Translations under genes and position numbers: made by a program
NCBI GenBank assembly: GCA_039199225.1
Contig: JBCCSZ010000090.1
Location: 1-24,797 of the forward strand
Direction: 5' to 3'
From: JBCCSZ01 sp039199225
GTDB taxonomy: Bacteria; Bacteroidota; Bacteroidia; Chitinophagales; Saprospiraceae
DNA: 24,797 nt
Part shown: positions 1 to 7,859 of the stretch, one piece after another
Layout: each line of letters opens with the position of its first letter
Position numbering within the stretch: the first letter of the stretch is position 1
The notes under the pieces: model-generated
Told to the model about the DNA's origin: nothing
What the model saw: only the letters and a program-made list of their open reading frames with translations
The model's database searches: none

Positions 1-710
1 TAGAGCAGAACACCACTCAAAGCATCCTCGCTCAAATCTGCAACAACATCAGAGATAGCTTCGAATGCAGAGTTAACAGGGGCAAAGACAGTGAATGGTC
101 CAGCTTTTTGCAACTCAGCTACCAAGTCGCCAGAAGCATCTTGCAATGCGCCGACCAGCAAAGAGAAATCAGTGTTTGCAATTGCATGTCCAACAACATC
201 CATTGGCATCATAACACCGTCGATGATGTGGATCACACCATTGGTACCTGTTACATCAGCAGTCGTAACGTTGATGCTACCATTGATCTTCACGCTAGTA
301 CCCGTTTTGTTGATAAGTGCAGACAGGTTGGTATTACCTGGGCCACCTTGGCTAGCAGTGGAAATGTATGTGTTACCCTCTTGGATAGCACCACTGGTAA
401 TGCTTTGACCAATGAAAACATGATACAAAAGTATATTTGTCAGTTCGTCATCATCCAAATCGTCTACGTTGATTCCGTTGAATGCGCTGTTTGTAGGTGC
501 AAATACTGTGAAAGGTCCATTCCCTGCTAGTACGGTATCGAGGCCAACGCGCTGTAGAGCCGCTACAAGGATAGAAAATTGGCCATCAGCAGCTGCAATT
601 TCTACCAGGTTCTGTGGTTCTGGTGTTGCCTCATCATCGTCGCAAGCAACAAAAAAACTTACGATACCAAACAGAAACAGGCATTTCCAAAGAATTTTGA
701 TCTCTTTCAT
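1..710 (-). CDS. Fasciclin (FAS1) domain lipoprotein, 3' part cut by window edge
   Basis: Start codon is the ATG at 710-708; the frame stays open to base 1, giving 236 residues. The N-terminus has Lys/Glu residues, a hydrophobic stretch and a lipobox ending V-A-C-D-D-D at residue 23, so the product should be a lipoprotein. A first FAS1 domain covers about residues 35-165, with the typical GPFTVFAPTNSAF and a later VIHIIDGVMMP. A second FAS1 domain begins near residue 170 and shows GPFTVFAPVNSAF before the edge. FAS1 modules mediate adhesion in many surface proteins, so an envelope or matrix role is likely; the partner is unknown. The missing part holds the rest of domain two and perhaps more. 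The reading frame, lipobox and two FAS1 motifs are seen directly; adhesion is family knowledge. Confidence 0.93.
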   Translation of the reverse strand, partial: MKEIKILWKCLFLFGIVSFFVACDDDEATPEPQNLVEIAAADGQFSILVAALQRVGLDTVLAGNGPFTVFAPTNSAFNGINVDDLDDDELTNILLYHVFIGQSITSGAIQEGNTYISTASQGGPGNTNLSALINKTGTSVKINGSINVTTADVTGTNGVIHIIDGVMMPMDVVGHAIANTDFSLLVGALQDASGDLVAELQKAGPFTVFAPVNSAFEAISDVVADLSEDALSGVLL

Positions 711-1169
711 TTAACAGTCGATTTTTTTTGATTAATAATGGTTTGAAAGAACAGAATTAGGAACACGACCTTTTTCTTTTTGTTTAACTATTTAAGTGTA
801 AACATTAAACAAATTGCTAATTGCGGACAAATTTCATCTTAGATCAGAAAAAGTGGGAGATTGCGTAGTGGTACGCTAAGTAGGGGTGTTTTTAAGAGGA
901 TGCGCCCACAAATGGCATGATTAGGGGTGAAAAGCAACTAAAAGGCGCTTTCAAACGATTTTTTTGAAGAAATACTTCTCAATCCCTTCAAACAAGTACC
1001 ACGACTTGCATAAGGTAATTCAGGGGAGAACCTTAAACGAAATTTCTTAATAGTTGAAGAATAAATATTTATCCTAAGCTGAGATTAATTGAAATATCTC
1101 AACACCACAACCGATATTTAAGCTCCGGCTGTAGACTAAAAGTTTTGGCCTTATTACCACTTAATTGCT
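711..1169. other. Divergent intergenic region, 459 bp, no gene seen
   Basis: This AT-rich spacer separates the fasciclin gene (minus) from the plus-strand gene at 1170, so it must hold both promoters. I found no open frame that looks coding and no perfect TAnnTTTG box placed well for either gene. The only structure is a small inverted repeat, TGAGAT at 1080-1085 and ATCTCA at 1096-1101, about 70 bp before the plus-strand start; it could be an operator but is short enough to be chance. Confidence 0.6.
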
Positions 1170-1871
1170 ATGAAGACCGTACACCTCATTTTCCTAAGCT
1201 GTTTACTATTGTGTTCTCTCTCCGCTCTCAGTCAGGAAAAGGTCCCGCCCATTCGCTTCCTATCGTTGGGAACTACTCCCTTAAATACGCTCGACCCCAT
1301 TACGGGTACCCTAGAGACCGTCCTTGAGTTGAAACCACATTCCAATTTATCCGGAGAATTAAAGTACGGCCGCAAGATAGAATTCCTGGAAAGAATCCTA
1401 TCCAACAACATATCCAATAAGAATCACCGAGAATGGAAAATGGGCATCAAATACTTCCTGGGAGCCTTCAAGGGAAGCATCGACAGCACCAACTTCATAG
1501 CTTCTATCAATCCCTTCATAGGCATTGAACACTTTCGCGTCAACCATCAATATGAAAATTCCAATAGCTGGCTGGTACGCGACGGCGTAGATTACCGCTA
1601 CGATTCCTCCGACGTCAACCGTAAAGTACGAGGCTTTCGCTTCCGACTCGGCGTCGCCTACACCATAGACAGACACTGGGGCGTCGAGGTATACGCTGGT
1701 CTAGGCATCAAACGAATCAACATCTCCCACAATACCGTCAATGAACGACGAGAAGACCGCCTCCTCAGAAGAGTCGTCTTCATTGGTCCCGACGATAAAA
1801 AAGAGGGCCGCCTTCAAAAATTCGATTTCATCCTAGGCTTCAAACTAGACTACCGCCTCTTCACCTGGTAA
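1170..1871 (+). CDS. Hypothetical secreted protein, probable outer-membrane beta-barrel
   Basis: The 233-residue product starts with a signal peptide (residues 1-22, ending A-L-S-Q). The rest alternates short polar and aromatic strands typical of small Bacteroidota outer-membrane barrels, for example GVEVYAGLGI and the closing FDFILGFKLDYRLFTW with a C-terminal aromatic residue. I do not recognise a named family. The IRFLSLG...P stretch after the signal peptide resembles FLNLGPGFETP in the neighbouring minus-strand gene ending at 2179, so the two may be distant paralogues. The ATG at 1170 is chosen because it gives a complete signal peptide. Function unknown; the barrel call is inference from composition and strand pattern. 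Confidence 0.75.
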   Translation: MKTVHLIFLSCLLLCSLSALSQEKVPPIRFLSLGTTPLNTLDPITGTLETVLELKPHSNLSGELKYGRKIEFLERILSNNISNKNHREWKMGIKYFLGAFKGSIDSTNFIASINPFIGIEHFRVNHQYENSNSWLVRDGVDYRYDSSDVNRKVRGFRFRLGVAYTIDRHWGVEVYAGLGIKRINISHNTVNERREDRLLRRVVFIGPDDKKEGRLQKFDFILGFKLDYRLFTW

Positions 1872-1920
1872 AGTCAGTAGGCAGTGGAACAGTGAGCAGA
1901 AGGCAATCACAAAAGAAATA

Positions 1921-2187
1921 ATCACCCAATCACAAGCCGCAGGCACTCACCCATTCACCGCTCACAGTACACCCGTTCACCGCTAAATCCCTCACCGCCC
2001 CAAGGAAAATCACCAAATCACTCAATCACCCCCCCCCGAAGGCACTCACCCGCTCACCATTCACCGCTCACCCCCTCACCGCTCCAAGGAAAATCACCAA
2101 ATCACTCAATCACAAGCCGCAGGCAATCCCCCATTCACCGTTCACCCGCTCACCGCTCACCGTTCACCAGTTCACCGTTCACCCCTC
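1921..2187. repeat. TTCACC/CTCACC low-complexity repeat array 1
   Basis: The plus strand is a degenerate run of 7-8 bp units of the form (T/C)TCACC(G/C). Longer units are duplicated inside it: a 30-bp block (starting CCAAGGAAAATCACC) is identical at 2000-2029 and 2084-2113, and a 19-bp block (CAATCACAAGCCGCAGGCA) at 1927-1945 and 2107-2125. A run of nine C lies at 2029-2037. The array sits between two convergent genes and reaches into the stop codon of the minus-strand gene (2181-2179). Such short-unit arrays are known in other bacteria, for example the STRR heptamers of cyanobacteria. Array 2 at 4153-4369 uses the same units. There is no coding sense; the role is unknown. Confidence 0.9.
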
Positions 2188-2760
2188 ACTCCCCATCTTC
2201 CCATTCAACAACATCCCAAACGTCGCCCCCACAACCGGCCAACCAAAGGAAAATCCATCCTTGTTAAGCCGAGTCGCTGGTCCGATGAAAAAATCGAAGT
2301 ACAAAGGGACATTTTCGAAATAATAACTCGCTCCGGCCACGGCCGCAAAACGGAAAAACAGCTCCCGTTCGTTCGGAAAATCATCGATGAAGGCCGGCGG
2401 TATGACCCTTGTAACCACACCGAAGTAATCAAAAAAATGACCTTTGTAGCTGTTGTTGCGCTTGAGTTTCTGGAAAATGCCCTTGTAATACCGTCGATAG
2501 CTGATGTCGAGCAGGCTGCCCAGCCGCCAATAAGTCTCGTCATCGTCATTGTCGGTGTCAAAGTCGAATTCGAGGGTCAGGTCGGCCTTGAAGTGCAGGG
2601 TCGAATACTTACCGATGGGCGTCTCAAAGCCCGGGCCTAGGTTCAGAAAATTAAGGTGGAAAAAGGTTCGATTGGGGCGGATCAGCTCCGAATCTTGTGC
2701 AGATACCAATAGTGGTAGTAGCGCAAATACTGCGCAAATGATTTTTGCTCTCGTTTTCAT
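2179..2760 (-). CDS. Hypothetical secreted protein, probable small outer-membrane beta-barrel
   Basis: The 193-residue product uses the ATG at 2760-2758 because this gives a clean signal peptide (MKTRAKI..., cleavage after V-S-A-Q, residue 22). An upstream in-frame ATG exists but would add 27 residues in front of the signal. The mature part has amphipathic strands such as FFRFAAVAGASYYF and LYFDFFIGPATRL, and an acidic loop DTDNDDDE, which suits a surface-exposed barrel loop. No named family is recognised. It resembles the plus-strand gene at 1170 in the first mature strand. Its last codons, GAG GGG TGA, merge with repeat array 1, so the 3' end may have been reshaped by the array. It is divergent from the VWA lipoprotein gene at 2932, with 171 bp between them. 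Confidence 0.75.
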   Translation of the reverse strand: MKTRAKIICAVFALLPLLVSAQDSELIRPNRTFFHLNFLNLGPGFETPIGKYSTLHFKADLTLEFDFDTDNDDDETYWRLGSLLDISYRRYYKGIFQKLKRNNSYKGHFFDYFGVVTRVIPPAFIDDFPNERELFFRFAAVAGASYYFENVPLYFDFFIGPATRLNKDGFSFGWPVVGATFGMLLNGKMGSEG

Positions 2761-2931
2761 ATCAATATATTTTGCCGGGAAAATAGGAAAAAATACATAA
2801 ACATTCAATTTTAACACTCGTACAATAGGGGTAGCCTCCATTTTAAGACTTCATTTATATGAGAATAGGGGTTCCTTGTCGTTTATATGCACATTGTGAC
2901 CTCATTATGCTACCAATAAACTCTTTGATCT

Positions 2932-3993
2932 ATGCAACCCTCTATCCCATTTTTGGCCAGATTGCGGGCCTTTGCCATGATTTTGACGACTCTTTTGCTC
3001 GCCACTGCTTGCAACAAAAACGATAATGCTGGCCCCTCCGACCCCGTCAAAGGGTTGAACATCATCATTCAGGATCAGTACGAGAGCCTCCCGTCCAGGG
3101 TGTCCATCTTTTTTAAGGTGCAAGACAACCGAGGCAATCCCATCGCAGGACTTACCGAAGAGAATTTTACAATTTACGAAAAAGGACGCAACGACGATAA
3201 GGAGCGCATCCTATCGGAAGATGAAGCGACTCGTGTACTATCAGACAATCGCGTCGTTTTTCGCTTTCATACTGTTTTACTGCTCGATTTAAGCGCAAGT
3301 GTACTCAATGGTAGCTTGGATCAACTCAAAGCAGGCGCCCGAAAATTTGTCGGAGACATTCTCGATCAGGAAAACAACACCTCCGCCGATGTGGGTATTT
3401 GGTATTTCGACGGCCAAGACAAGATACATTCTCTGGTGAACTTTACCAACGACAAGCAGGTCCTGGAAAACGCCATCGACCGCATCCAACCCAACATTTC
3501 TTCCGATAGCTCTACCGATCTCTTTGGGGCCATCATCAAAAGTGTCCGCCTGGCAGAAAACAAGCTCGGAGAAAATCAACTACAAGAGATTCTCTCTGCA
3601 GCGTCTATCGTCGTTTTCACCGATGGCACCGATCAAGCCGCCCGATACGCCAAGCAAGAAGCCTACGATGCCGTAGATAAGGCCCCAGAAGACATCTACT
3701 TCTACACCATCGGCCTCGGCAATGAAATCGATACCAAGGTGCTGGAACGCATCGGCAAAACCAGCTCCGTTTACGCCAGCGATACCGAAGCCCTCACGGC
3801 CAAGTTTCAAGAAATCGCCACCGTCATCACCGCTGAAGCCGACAGCTACTACCTCTTCGAATACTGCACCCCCAAACGCGACGGCAGTGGCGTCAATGAG
3901 CTACACCTGTTCCTAGAAGCCCAAGGAGGCCGCGGCCGCCGAATCACCACCTTCGACGCCACCGGCTTCGAAGCCGACTGCGACCTAGACTAA
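2932..3993 (+). CDS. VWA-domain lipoprotein
   Basis: The 353-residue product has an N-terminal signal with lipobox L-A-T-A-C (Cys27) and so is probably anchored in the envelope. Residues 45-112 form an Ig-like lead-in that includes the phrase NPIAGLTEENFTIYE, often found in front of VWA domains. The von Willebrand factor A domain covers about 113-300 and keeps the metal-ion-dependent adhesion site: D119-x-S121-x-S123, T195 in STDLFGA, and D231 in FTDGTD. An intact MIDAS implies divalent-metal-dependent ligand binding; the ligand is unknown. The C-terminal 50 residues (FEYCTPKRDG...) look like a closing beta module with two cysteines. It is followed by 363 bp that include repeat array 2. Confidence 0.88.
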   Translation: MQPSIPFLARLRAFAMILTTLLLATACNKNDNAGPSDPVKGLNIIIQDQYESLPSRVSIFFKVQDNRGNPIAGLTEENFTIYEKGRNDDKERILSEDEATRVLSDNRVVFRFHTVLLLDLSASVLNGSLDQLKAGARKFVGDILDQENNTSADVGIWYFDGQDKIHSLVNFTNDKQVLENAIDRIQPNISSDSSTDLFGAIIKSVRLAENKLGENQLQEILSAASIVVFTDGTDQAARYAKQEAYDAVDKAPEDIYFYTIGLGNEIDTKVLERIGKTSSVYASDTEALTAKFQEIATVITAEADSYYLFEYCTPKRDGSGVNELHLFLEAQGGRGRRITTFDATGFEADCDLD

Positions 3994-4152
3994 CACAACC
4001 AAAAAATCGGCAATGCCCTAGCTCCATCTACAAAGAGCCACAAGCATCGCCGGTTTTTACCCAGTTTCTTTCGCGACAGTAAACACAGTCTCCCCAATGG
4101 GCAGTTTTGCAATAAGCAGCAGCCAGCTCCCCCTAAACACGCCAACAAGCAA

Positions 4153-4369
4153 CTCACCCCTCCCCAAACCACTCAATCACCGACCACCAAATCACCACTA
4201 AGAAAAGTTCACCAGTTCACCCCTCACCCGCTCACCGCTAAAAAAGCTCACCAGTTCACCGCTTACTGTTCACTCCTCACCAAATCACCAACCACCAAAT
4301 CACCACTAAGAAAAGTTCACCAGTTCACCCCTCACCAGTTCACCGCTAAAAAAACCTCACCCCTCCCCA
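4153..4369. repeat. TTCACC/CTCACC low-complexity repeat array 2
   Basis: This array has the same unit as array 1 and the same strand bias (C-rich plus strand). A 46-bp block is perfectly duplicated at 4183-4228 and 4291-4336 (period 108 bp), and the match continues imperfectly through GCTAAAAAA. A 14-bp sequence, CTCACCCCTCCCCA, bounds the array at 4153-4166 and 4356-4369; the right copy encodes the last codons and stop of the response-regulator gene. The bases from 3994 to 4152, after the VWA gene stop, show no repeats and no gene. The array lies between convergent genes, as array 1 does. Confidence 0.9.
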
Positions 4370-4983
4370 CACAACCCCCGATCCAAAGCATACTTCACAA
4401 TCCCCACCACGCTCTTTACATTCAACTTACTCATAATATTCTTTCGATGCTGATTTACCGTATTGGGTGACAAATTGAGCTCCGAGGCAATCTCAAGGCT
4501 GGTTTTTTCCTCCACAATCAGACAAATGATTTCTTCTTCCCGCTCGGTCAGTTCAGGCGCGTCGATGGGCTTGGAATAGGAGGGGAGCTTGATGCCGCCC
4601 GTAAAGAACTTGCCTTCGTACACCGAGCGAATGCCACTGATGAGCGTCTTCATCGCATCGCTTTTGAGGATGTAGCCATCTGCGCCCGCCCCGATGGCAT
4701 GGCTGATGAGGCCGCGCTTATTGTGCTGGGTCAACATCAGGACCCGAACCGTAGGATGCTTTTCCTTGACAAGGCGGGTCAGCTCGATGCCATCCAACAA
4801 AGGCATTTCTACGTCCATCACAATGATGTCTACGGACTTGTGGCGTAGTAGGCTATACAAAACATCGGGACTTTGGGCCTTGCCGACGATCTCGATGTCG
4901 GGCTCCTTATTGAGAATTTCCGATAGGGCATCGATGATTACCTGATGATCGTCTACCAATACGACCCTAATGGACGGCTTCAT
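4357..4983 (-). CDS. NarL/FixJ-family response regulator
   Basis: The 208-residue protein is a two-domain regulator. The receiver domain (about 5-120) has the acidic pair D11/D12, phospho-acceptor D57 in IIVMDVEMP, T85 and K107 in ILKSDA. The LuxR-type helix-turn-helix (about 144-205) reads LTEREEEI...LNLSPNTVNQHRKNI. It should be phosphorylated by the kinase encoded just upstream and then bind DNA. The ATG at 4983 lies inside the kinase gene; the two frames overlap by 17 bp, which suggests translational coupling. A longer in-frame start exists, but the extra residues would be translated from kinase-coding DNA and match no receiver. The final codons GAG GGG TGA are shared with repeat array 2. 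Confidence 0.95.
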   Translation of the reverse strand: MKPSIRVVLVDDHQVIIDALSEILNKEPDIEIVGKAQSPDVLYSLLRHKSVDIIVMDVEMPLLDGIELTRLVKEKHPTVRVLMLTQHNKRGLISHAIGAGADGYILKSDAMKTLISGIRSVYEGKFFTGGIKLPSYSKPIDAPELTEREEEIICLIVEEKTSLEIASELNLSPNTVNQHRKNIMSKLNVKSVVGIVKYALDRGLCGEG

Positions 4984-6934
4984 TTGGATTGATTTGTTGG
5001 TCGAATAAGTCGCTGCGAGAAGCAAGTGGAACGTTGATAAGGACGGTTGTTCCAGCTCCTTTACCTGAGTCGATACTAAAGGTACCATTTAATTTTAATA
5101 CCCGATTTTCAATGTTTTTTAGGCCCATGCCGTCCGAAGTAATTTTTTCGGGCTTAAAGCCTTTGCCATTGTCTTCCACCATGATATTCAATTCCTGGTC
5201 CAGTTGGTTGAGCTGGATGTCGATCTTGCTGGCCTGGGCGTGTTTCAGCACATTGCTGACCAGCTCCTGAATGATTCGGTAAATGGTAATCTCCAACTTG
5301 TCGTCCAATTTGCCGCTCAGCGCATGGGTTGTCACGATGGCCTTGAGCTTGCCGCCGGCTGAAATACTTTGGCACAAATCCTTGAGTGCCGGCTCTATGC
5401 CAATCCGTCGTACATTGCCCGTGCTGATGTCGAAAGCAATGCGCCGCAACTCCTGATAGGTTTTTTCCAGCAGTTCATTGGCCTTGTGTAGGCTGTCTTT
5501 GGAGTAGCCCCCCGCGTCCAGCTTTTCCAGCAGGTTGCCAAACTGCCATTTGGCCGATACCATCATGCTGCCGAGGTTGTCGTGCAATTCCTTGGAGATG
5601 CGCTCCCGTTCCAATTCCTGCCCTTCGAGCCTGGCACTGATGAACTCCAATTCCTGCACTTTCAACAATTCCGTAATTTGCTGTTGGTGTATCTGCTCGT
5701 TTTGTCGCTGTAAAAGGGCGTTGATCTTTTGTCGGTATTGATAGTAGTAAATGCTGCCGAAAAGTGTCAGCAACAAGAGCGAACAAACGATGAGCAATGT
5801 GTTGCGCTGGGTGGTTTTACGCTGGTTCTCTACAGCAGACTCTGCATTTTCTCGCTTGAGCTTTTCTGTTTCATACTTCGTTTCTACCTCTGCGATTTGC
5901 CGACTTTTTTCTTCGCTGAAAATCTGATTGTCCAGCTCATAAGAGCGCTCGTTGTATTCCAGTGCCTTGGCAAAATTGCCTTTGGCTTTATAGAGGTCGG
6001 TGTATTGATCGTTGAGGTTTTTATACTCATTCAGGCCACCTTTACCACTGATGACATCCTCGGCCATTTGACAAAACAGCAAGCCTTGCTGGTAATCAGC
6101 CTTCATCTCAAATAAGCGACTCTTGCTTAGATAAGAATAAAAAAGCCCCATCGAGTCGAGCATGCTTTGATAAATGGCGATGCTCTGATCCACCATGTCC
6201 ATCGACGCATCCGTTTGCTTTTTGATGCGCAAAATATCTCCCAAAGCCTGGTAGGTAGAAGCCATGGCAATGCTGTCTTGCAAGACCTGTGAATAATGAA
6301 GGGCTTGGTTGTAGTAGTGGTATGCCGAGTCGTACTGTTTGTTTTCGTATAGCGTAGTTGCCAGTCCCGAGCCAGCCTGAAGCACGCTGCCAGGATCGTC
6401 GTATGCCCGAGCGATTTCCAGTGCCTTTCGATTGAAAGCGATGGCCTTTTCATAGTCCCTGTTTTCGGTATAAGCCGAGGCGATGTTGAGGTAAGGGGCG
6501 TACAATTGATGGCGTTCGCCCGAGCGTTCCCAAAAGCGGATGGCTTTCAGGCCGTATTGCACAGCCTGTAGGAATTCTCCCCGTTCTACCATCAGAAAGG
6601 AAAGGTTGTTGTACACGCTGGCCACTCCGGCACTATCTGCCAGCCGATTGCGAATGCGCAGTGCTTCCTCAAAGAAATTTTCTGACAGACCATACTGCCC
6701 TTTGTAGCGGTGGCTGATGCCTAAAATGTTGTTGATGGTCCCTGCTGCCTGTTCATTCCCTTGATCGAGGGCCAGTTGGAGGATGGACTCTGAAATTCTG
6801 ATGGCATTGTCTGCCTCGCTCAGGCGCATGTCCCAGGCTACATCGATCAAGGAATCGATCTGCCCCTTTTGACTGAGTAACCAAAAGGGGCAAAGTAAAA
6901 GGAGTAAGGTCCAGAGCTGTCTGACGTTGGGCAT
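4967..6934 (-). CDS. TPR-containing sensor histidine kinase (HisKA_3/HATPase_c)
   Basis: The 655-residue protein begins with a signal peptide (residues 1-21). Tetratricopeptide repeats cover about 30-340 and are predicted periplasmic. A coiled segment and a transmembrane helix (about 379-398) follow, then a second coiled coil. The dimerisation/phosphotransfer helix is of the HisKA_3 type with H451 in ISKELHDNLGSMM. The ATPase domain has an N box (E557, N561, H565 in ELVSNVLKHA), DNGKGF (588-593) and GMGL (602-605), then GAGTTV. This layout is common in Bacteroidota NarL-type systems. Sensing through TPRs implies a peptide or protein signal, but the ligand is unknown. It starts 16 bp after the stop of the unknown gene at 6951 and overlaps the regulator by 17 bp, so the three are probably cotranscribed. 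Confidence 0.95.
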   Translation of the reverse strand: MPNVRQLWTLLLLLCPFWLLSQKGQIDSLIDVAWDMRLSEADNAIRISESILQLALDQGNEQAAGTINNILGISHRYKGQYGLSENFFEEALRIRNRLADSAGVASVYNNLSFLMVERGEFLQAVQYGLKAIRFWERSGERHQLYAPYLNIASAYTENRDYEKAIAFNRKALEIARAYDDPGSVLQAGSGLATTLYENKQYDSAYHYYNQALHYSQVLQDSIAMASTYQALGDILRIKKQTDASMDMVDQSIAIYQSMLDSMGLFYSYLSKSRLFEMKADYQQGLLFCQMAEDVISGKGGLNEYKNLNDQYTDLYKAKGNFAKALEYNERSYELDNQIFSEEKSRQIAEVETKYETEKLKRENAESAVENQRKTTQRNTLLIVCSLLLLTLFGSIYYYQYRQKINALLQRQNEQIHQQQITELLKVQELEFISARLEGQELERERISKELHDNLGSMMVSAKWQFGNLLEKLDAGGYSKDSLHKANELLEKTYQELRRIAFDISTGNVRRIGIEPALKDLCQSISAGGKLKAIVTTHALSGKLDDKLEITIYRIIQELVSNVLKHAQASKIDIQLNQLDQELNIMVEDNGKGFKPEKITSDGMGLKNIENRVLKLNGTFSIDSGKGAGTTVLINVPLASRSDLFDQQINPNEAVH

Positions 6935-6950
6935 ACGAGCTTGATTGTGA

Positions 6951-7718
6951 TCATATGTTCACCTTTTCCATTTTTTCAGCTGTGGAAAAGCGACTCGGGT
7001 CAAAGTTAACAAAAGGACTGGGTTTTGTATCTGCTCCGAGGTTGCGTACGGTGCCGTGCTTGGCTTTATCGTCGTTTCCACCACCACCTCCTTTGAGAAG
7101 TGTTGTCACCACAAAGTGTCCATCAATGTCCAGATGATCCATGTAGTGGCTTGAGTTGATGGTTGCTGGCAGGATTTCCTCCACGATGGCGGCAGCATTG
7201 GAAGGTTGCAAACTTAGGTTACCTGTAAAAATACCGTTGGCACCGTTGGGGAACGTGGCTTGTTCTTGTTCTAGGGTATAGCCAAATAAAGGGATGATGA
7301 GGTGTGGGTAGAAAAGGTTGTTGAACGGGTCGTCTTGTGGATTAGAAAGGTGAACATAGGGGCAATTGTGCGCAACGTTCATCTGATGGAGGTTGTCCTC
7401 CAGATTCAAGTCCGAATCGTCTAGGAGGAGCGTGCTTTTATGATAGTCATTGGCATTGTTGTCGTATACCAGCACTTCAACCGAATTTTGAGCAGCATTG
7501 GTATTGGGAGTGATGATCTGATGGTCGAAAAAATAGTCTGCATTGCCAAAGTGGGAACTGGTCGTATACTCTACACGGGTGATGCCACCGGCATTGAATA
7601 CGACAGCTTGGGAAACGAGTTGGTCGCTTTGGTGTGGGATGCAAACAAATAGGTGGAAGACTTCCTGGGCATCTTGACAAAGATAGGTGTATGGGGCGTT
7701 ATTTATAAGGTTTGACAT
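6951..7718 (-). CDS. Unrecognised 255-residue protein with pentaglycine linker
   Basis: No family is recognised. There is no signal peptide and no transmembrane helix, so a cytoplasmic product is expected. Residues 1-205 look like a beta-rich globular domain with several His/Asp-rich segments (NVAHNCPYVHLSN; HYMDHLDIDGHF). Residues 210-214 are five glycines, after which a polar tail of about 40 residues runs to the end (NDDKAKHG..., then SRFSTAEKMEKVNI). The tail carries several Lys/Arg residues and could be a detachable or regulatory segment. The gene lies 141 bp after a trypsin-like protease gene and 16 bp before the kinase, on the same strand. That it is substrate, inhibitor or effector linked to the protease is inference only. 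The ATG at 7718 is the first in frame and has an A/T-rich leader. Confidence 0.8.
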   Translation of the reverse strand: MSNLINNAPYTYLCQDAQEVFHLFVCIPHQSDQLVSQAVVFNAGGITRVEYTTSSHFGNADYFFDHQIITPNTNAAQNSVEVLVYDNNANDYHKSTLLLDDSDLNLEDNLHQMNVAHNCPYVHLSNPQDDPFNNLFYPHLIIPLFGYTLEQEQATFPNGANGIFTGNLSLQPSNAAAIVEEILPATINSSHYMDHLDIDGHFVVTTLLKGGGGGNDDKAKHGTVRNLGADTKPSPFVNFDPSRFSTAEKMEKVNI

Positions 7719-7802
7719 GACGTTTAATTTAGTTCACACAAGCTGTGTGGTTTGGATCAGGTTGAAATATCCTTGATCGAGCGAAAGTGAGCAAATGTTG
7801 TT

Positions 7803-7816
7803 CTGAGCGCGCTCAG
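7803..7816. promoter_or_regulatory. 14-bp perfect palindrome, possible operator
   Basis: CTGAGCGCGCTCAG reads the same on both strands. It lies in the 141-bp gap between the protease stop (7860) and the start of the unknown gene (7718), about 85 bp before that start. It is GC-rich against an AT-rich gap. It could be a dimer-binding site controlling the downstream genes. As a hairpin it would be tight and has no T tract, so a terminator is less likely. No regulator for it can be named. Confidence 0.4.
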
Positions 7817-7859
7817 TAATGCGGCCATTCATAACATGTACGGCCAAGCTTTTTAGGTC

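Noticed and set aside
1080..1101. TGAGAT/ATCTCA inverted repeat as an operator
   Set aside because: A 6-bp stem in AT-rich DNA is expected by chance, and no second copy was seen.
2761..2841. 27-residue N-terminal extension of the beta-barrel gene
   Set aside because: It would place residues before a complete signal peptide that starts at 2760.
1921..4369. TCACC arrays as a CRISPR locus
   Set aside because: Units are 7-8 bp and degenerate, there are no regular spacers of 30-40 bp, and no cas gene is nearby.
6951..7718. Unknown protein as a bacterial gasdermin
   Set aside because: Size and protease neighbour fit, but the N-terminus lacks the gasdermin pattern and early modified Cys; only the architecture is alike.
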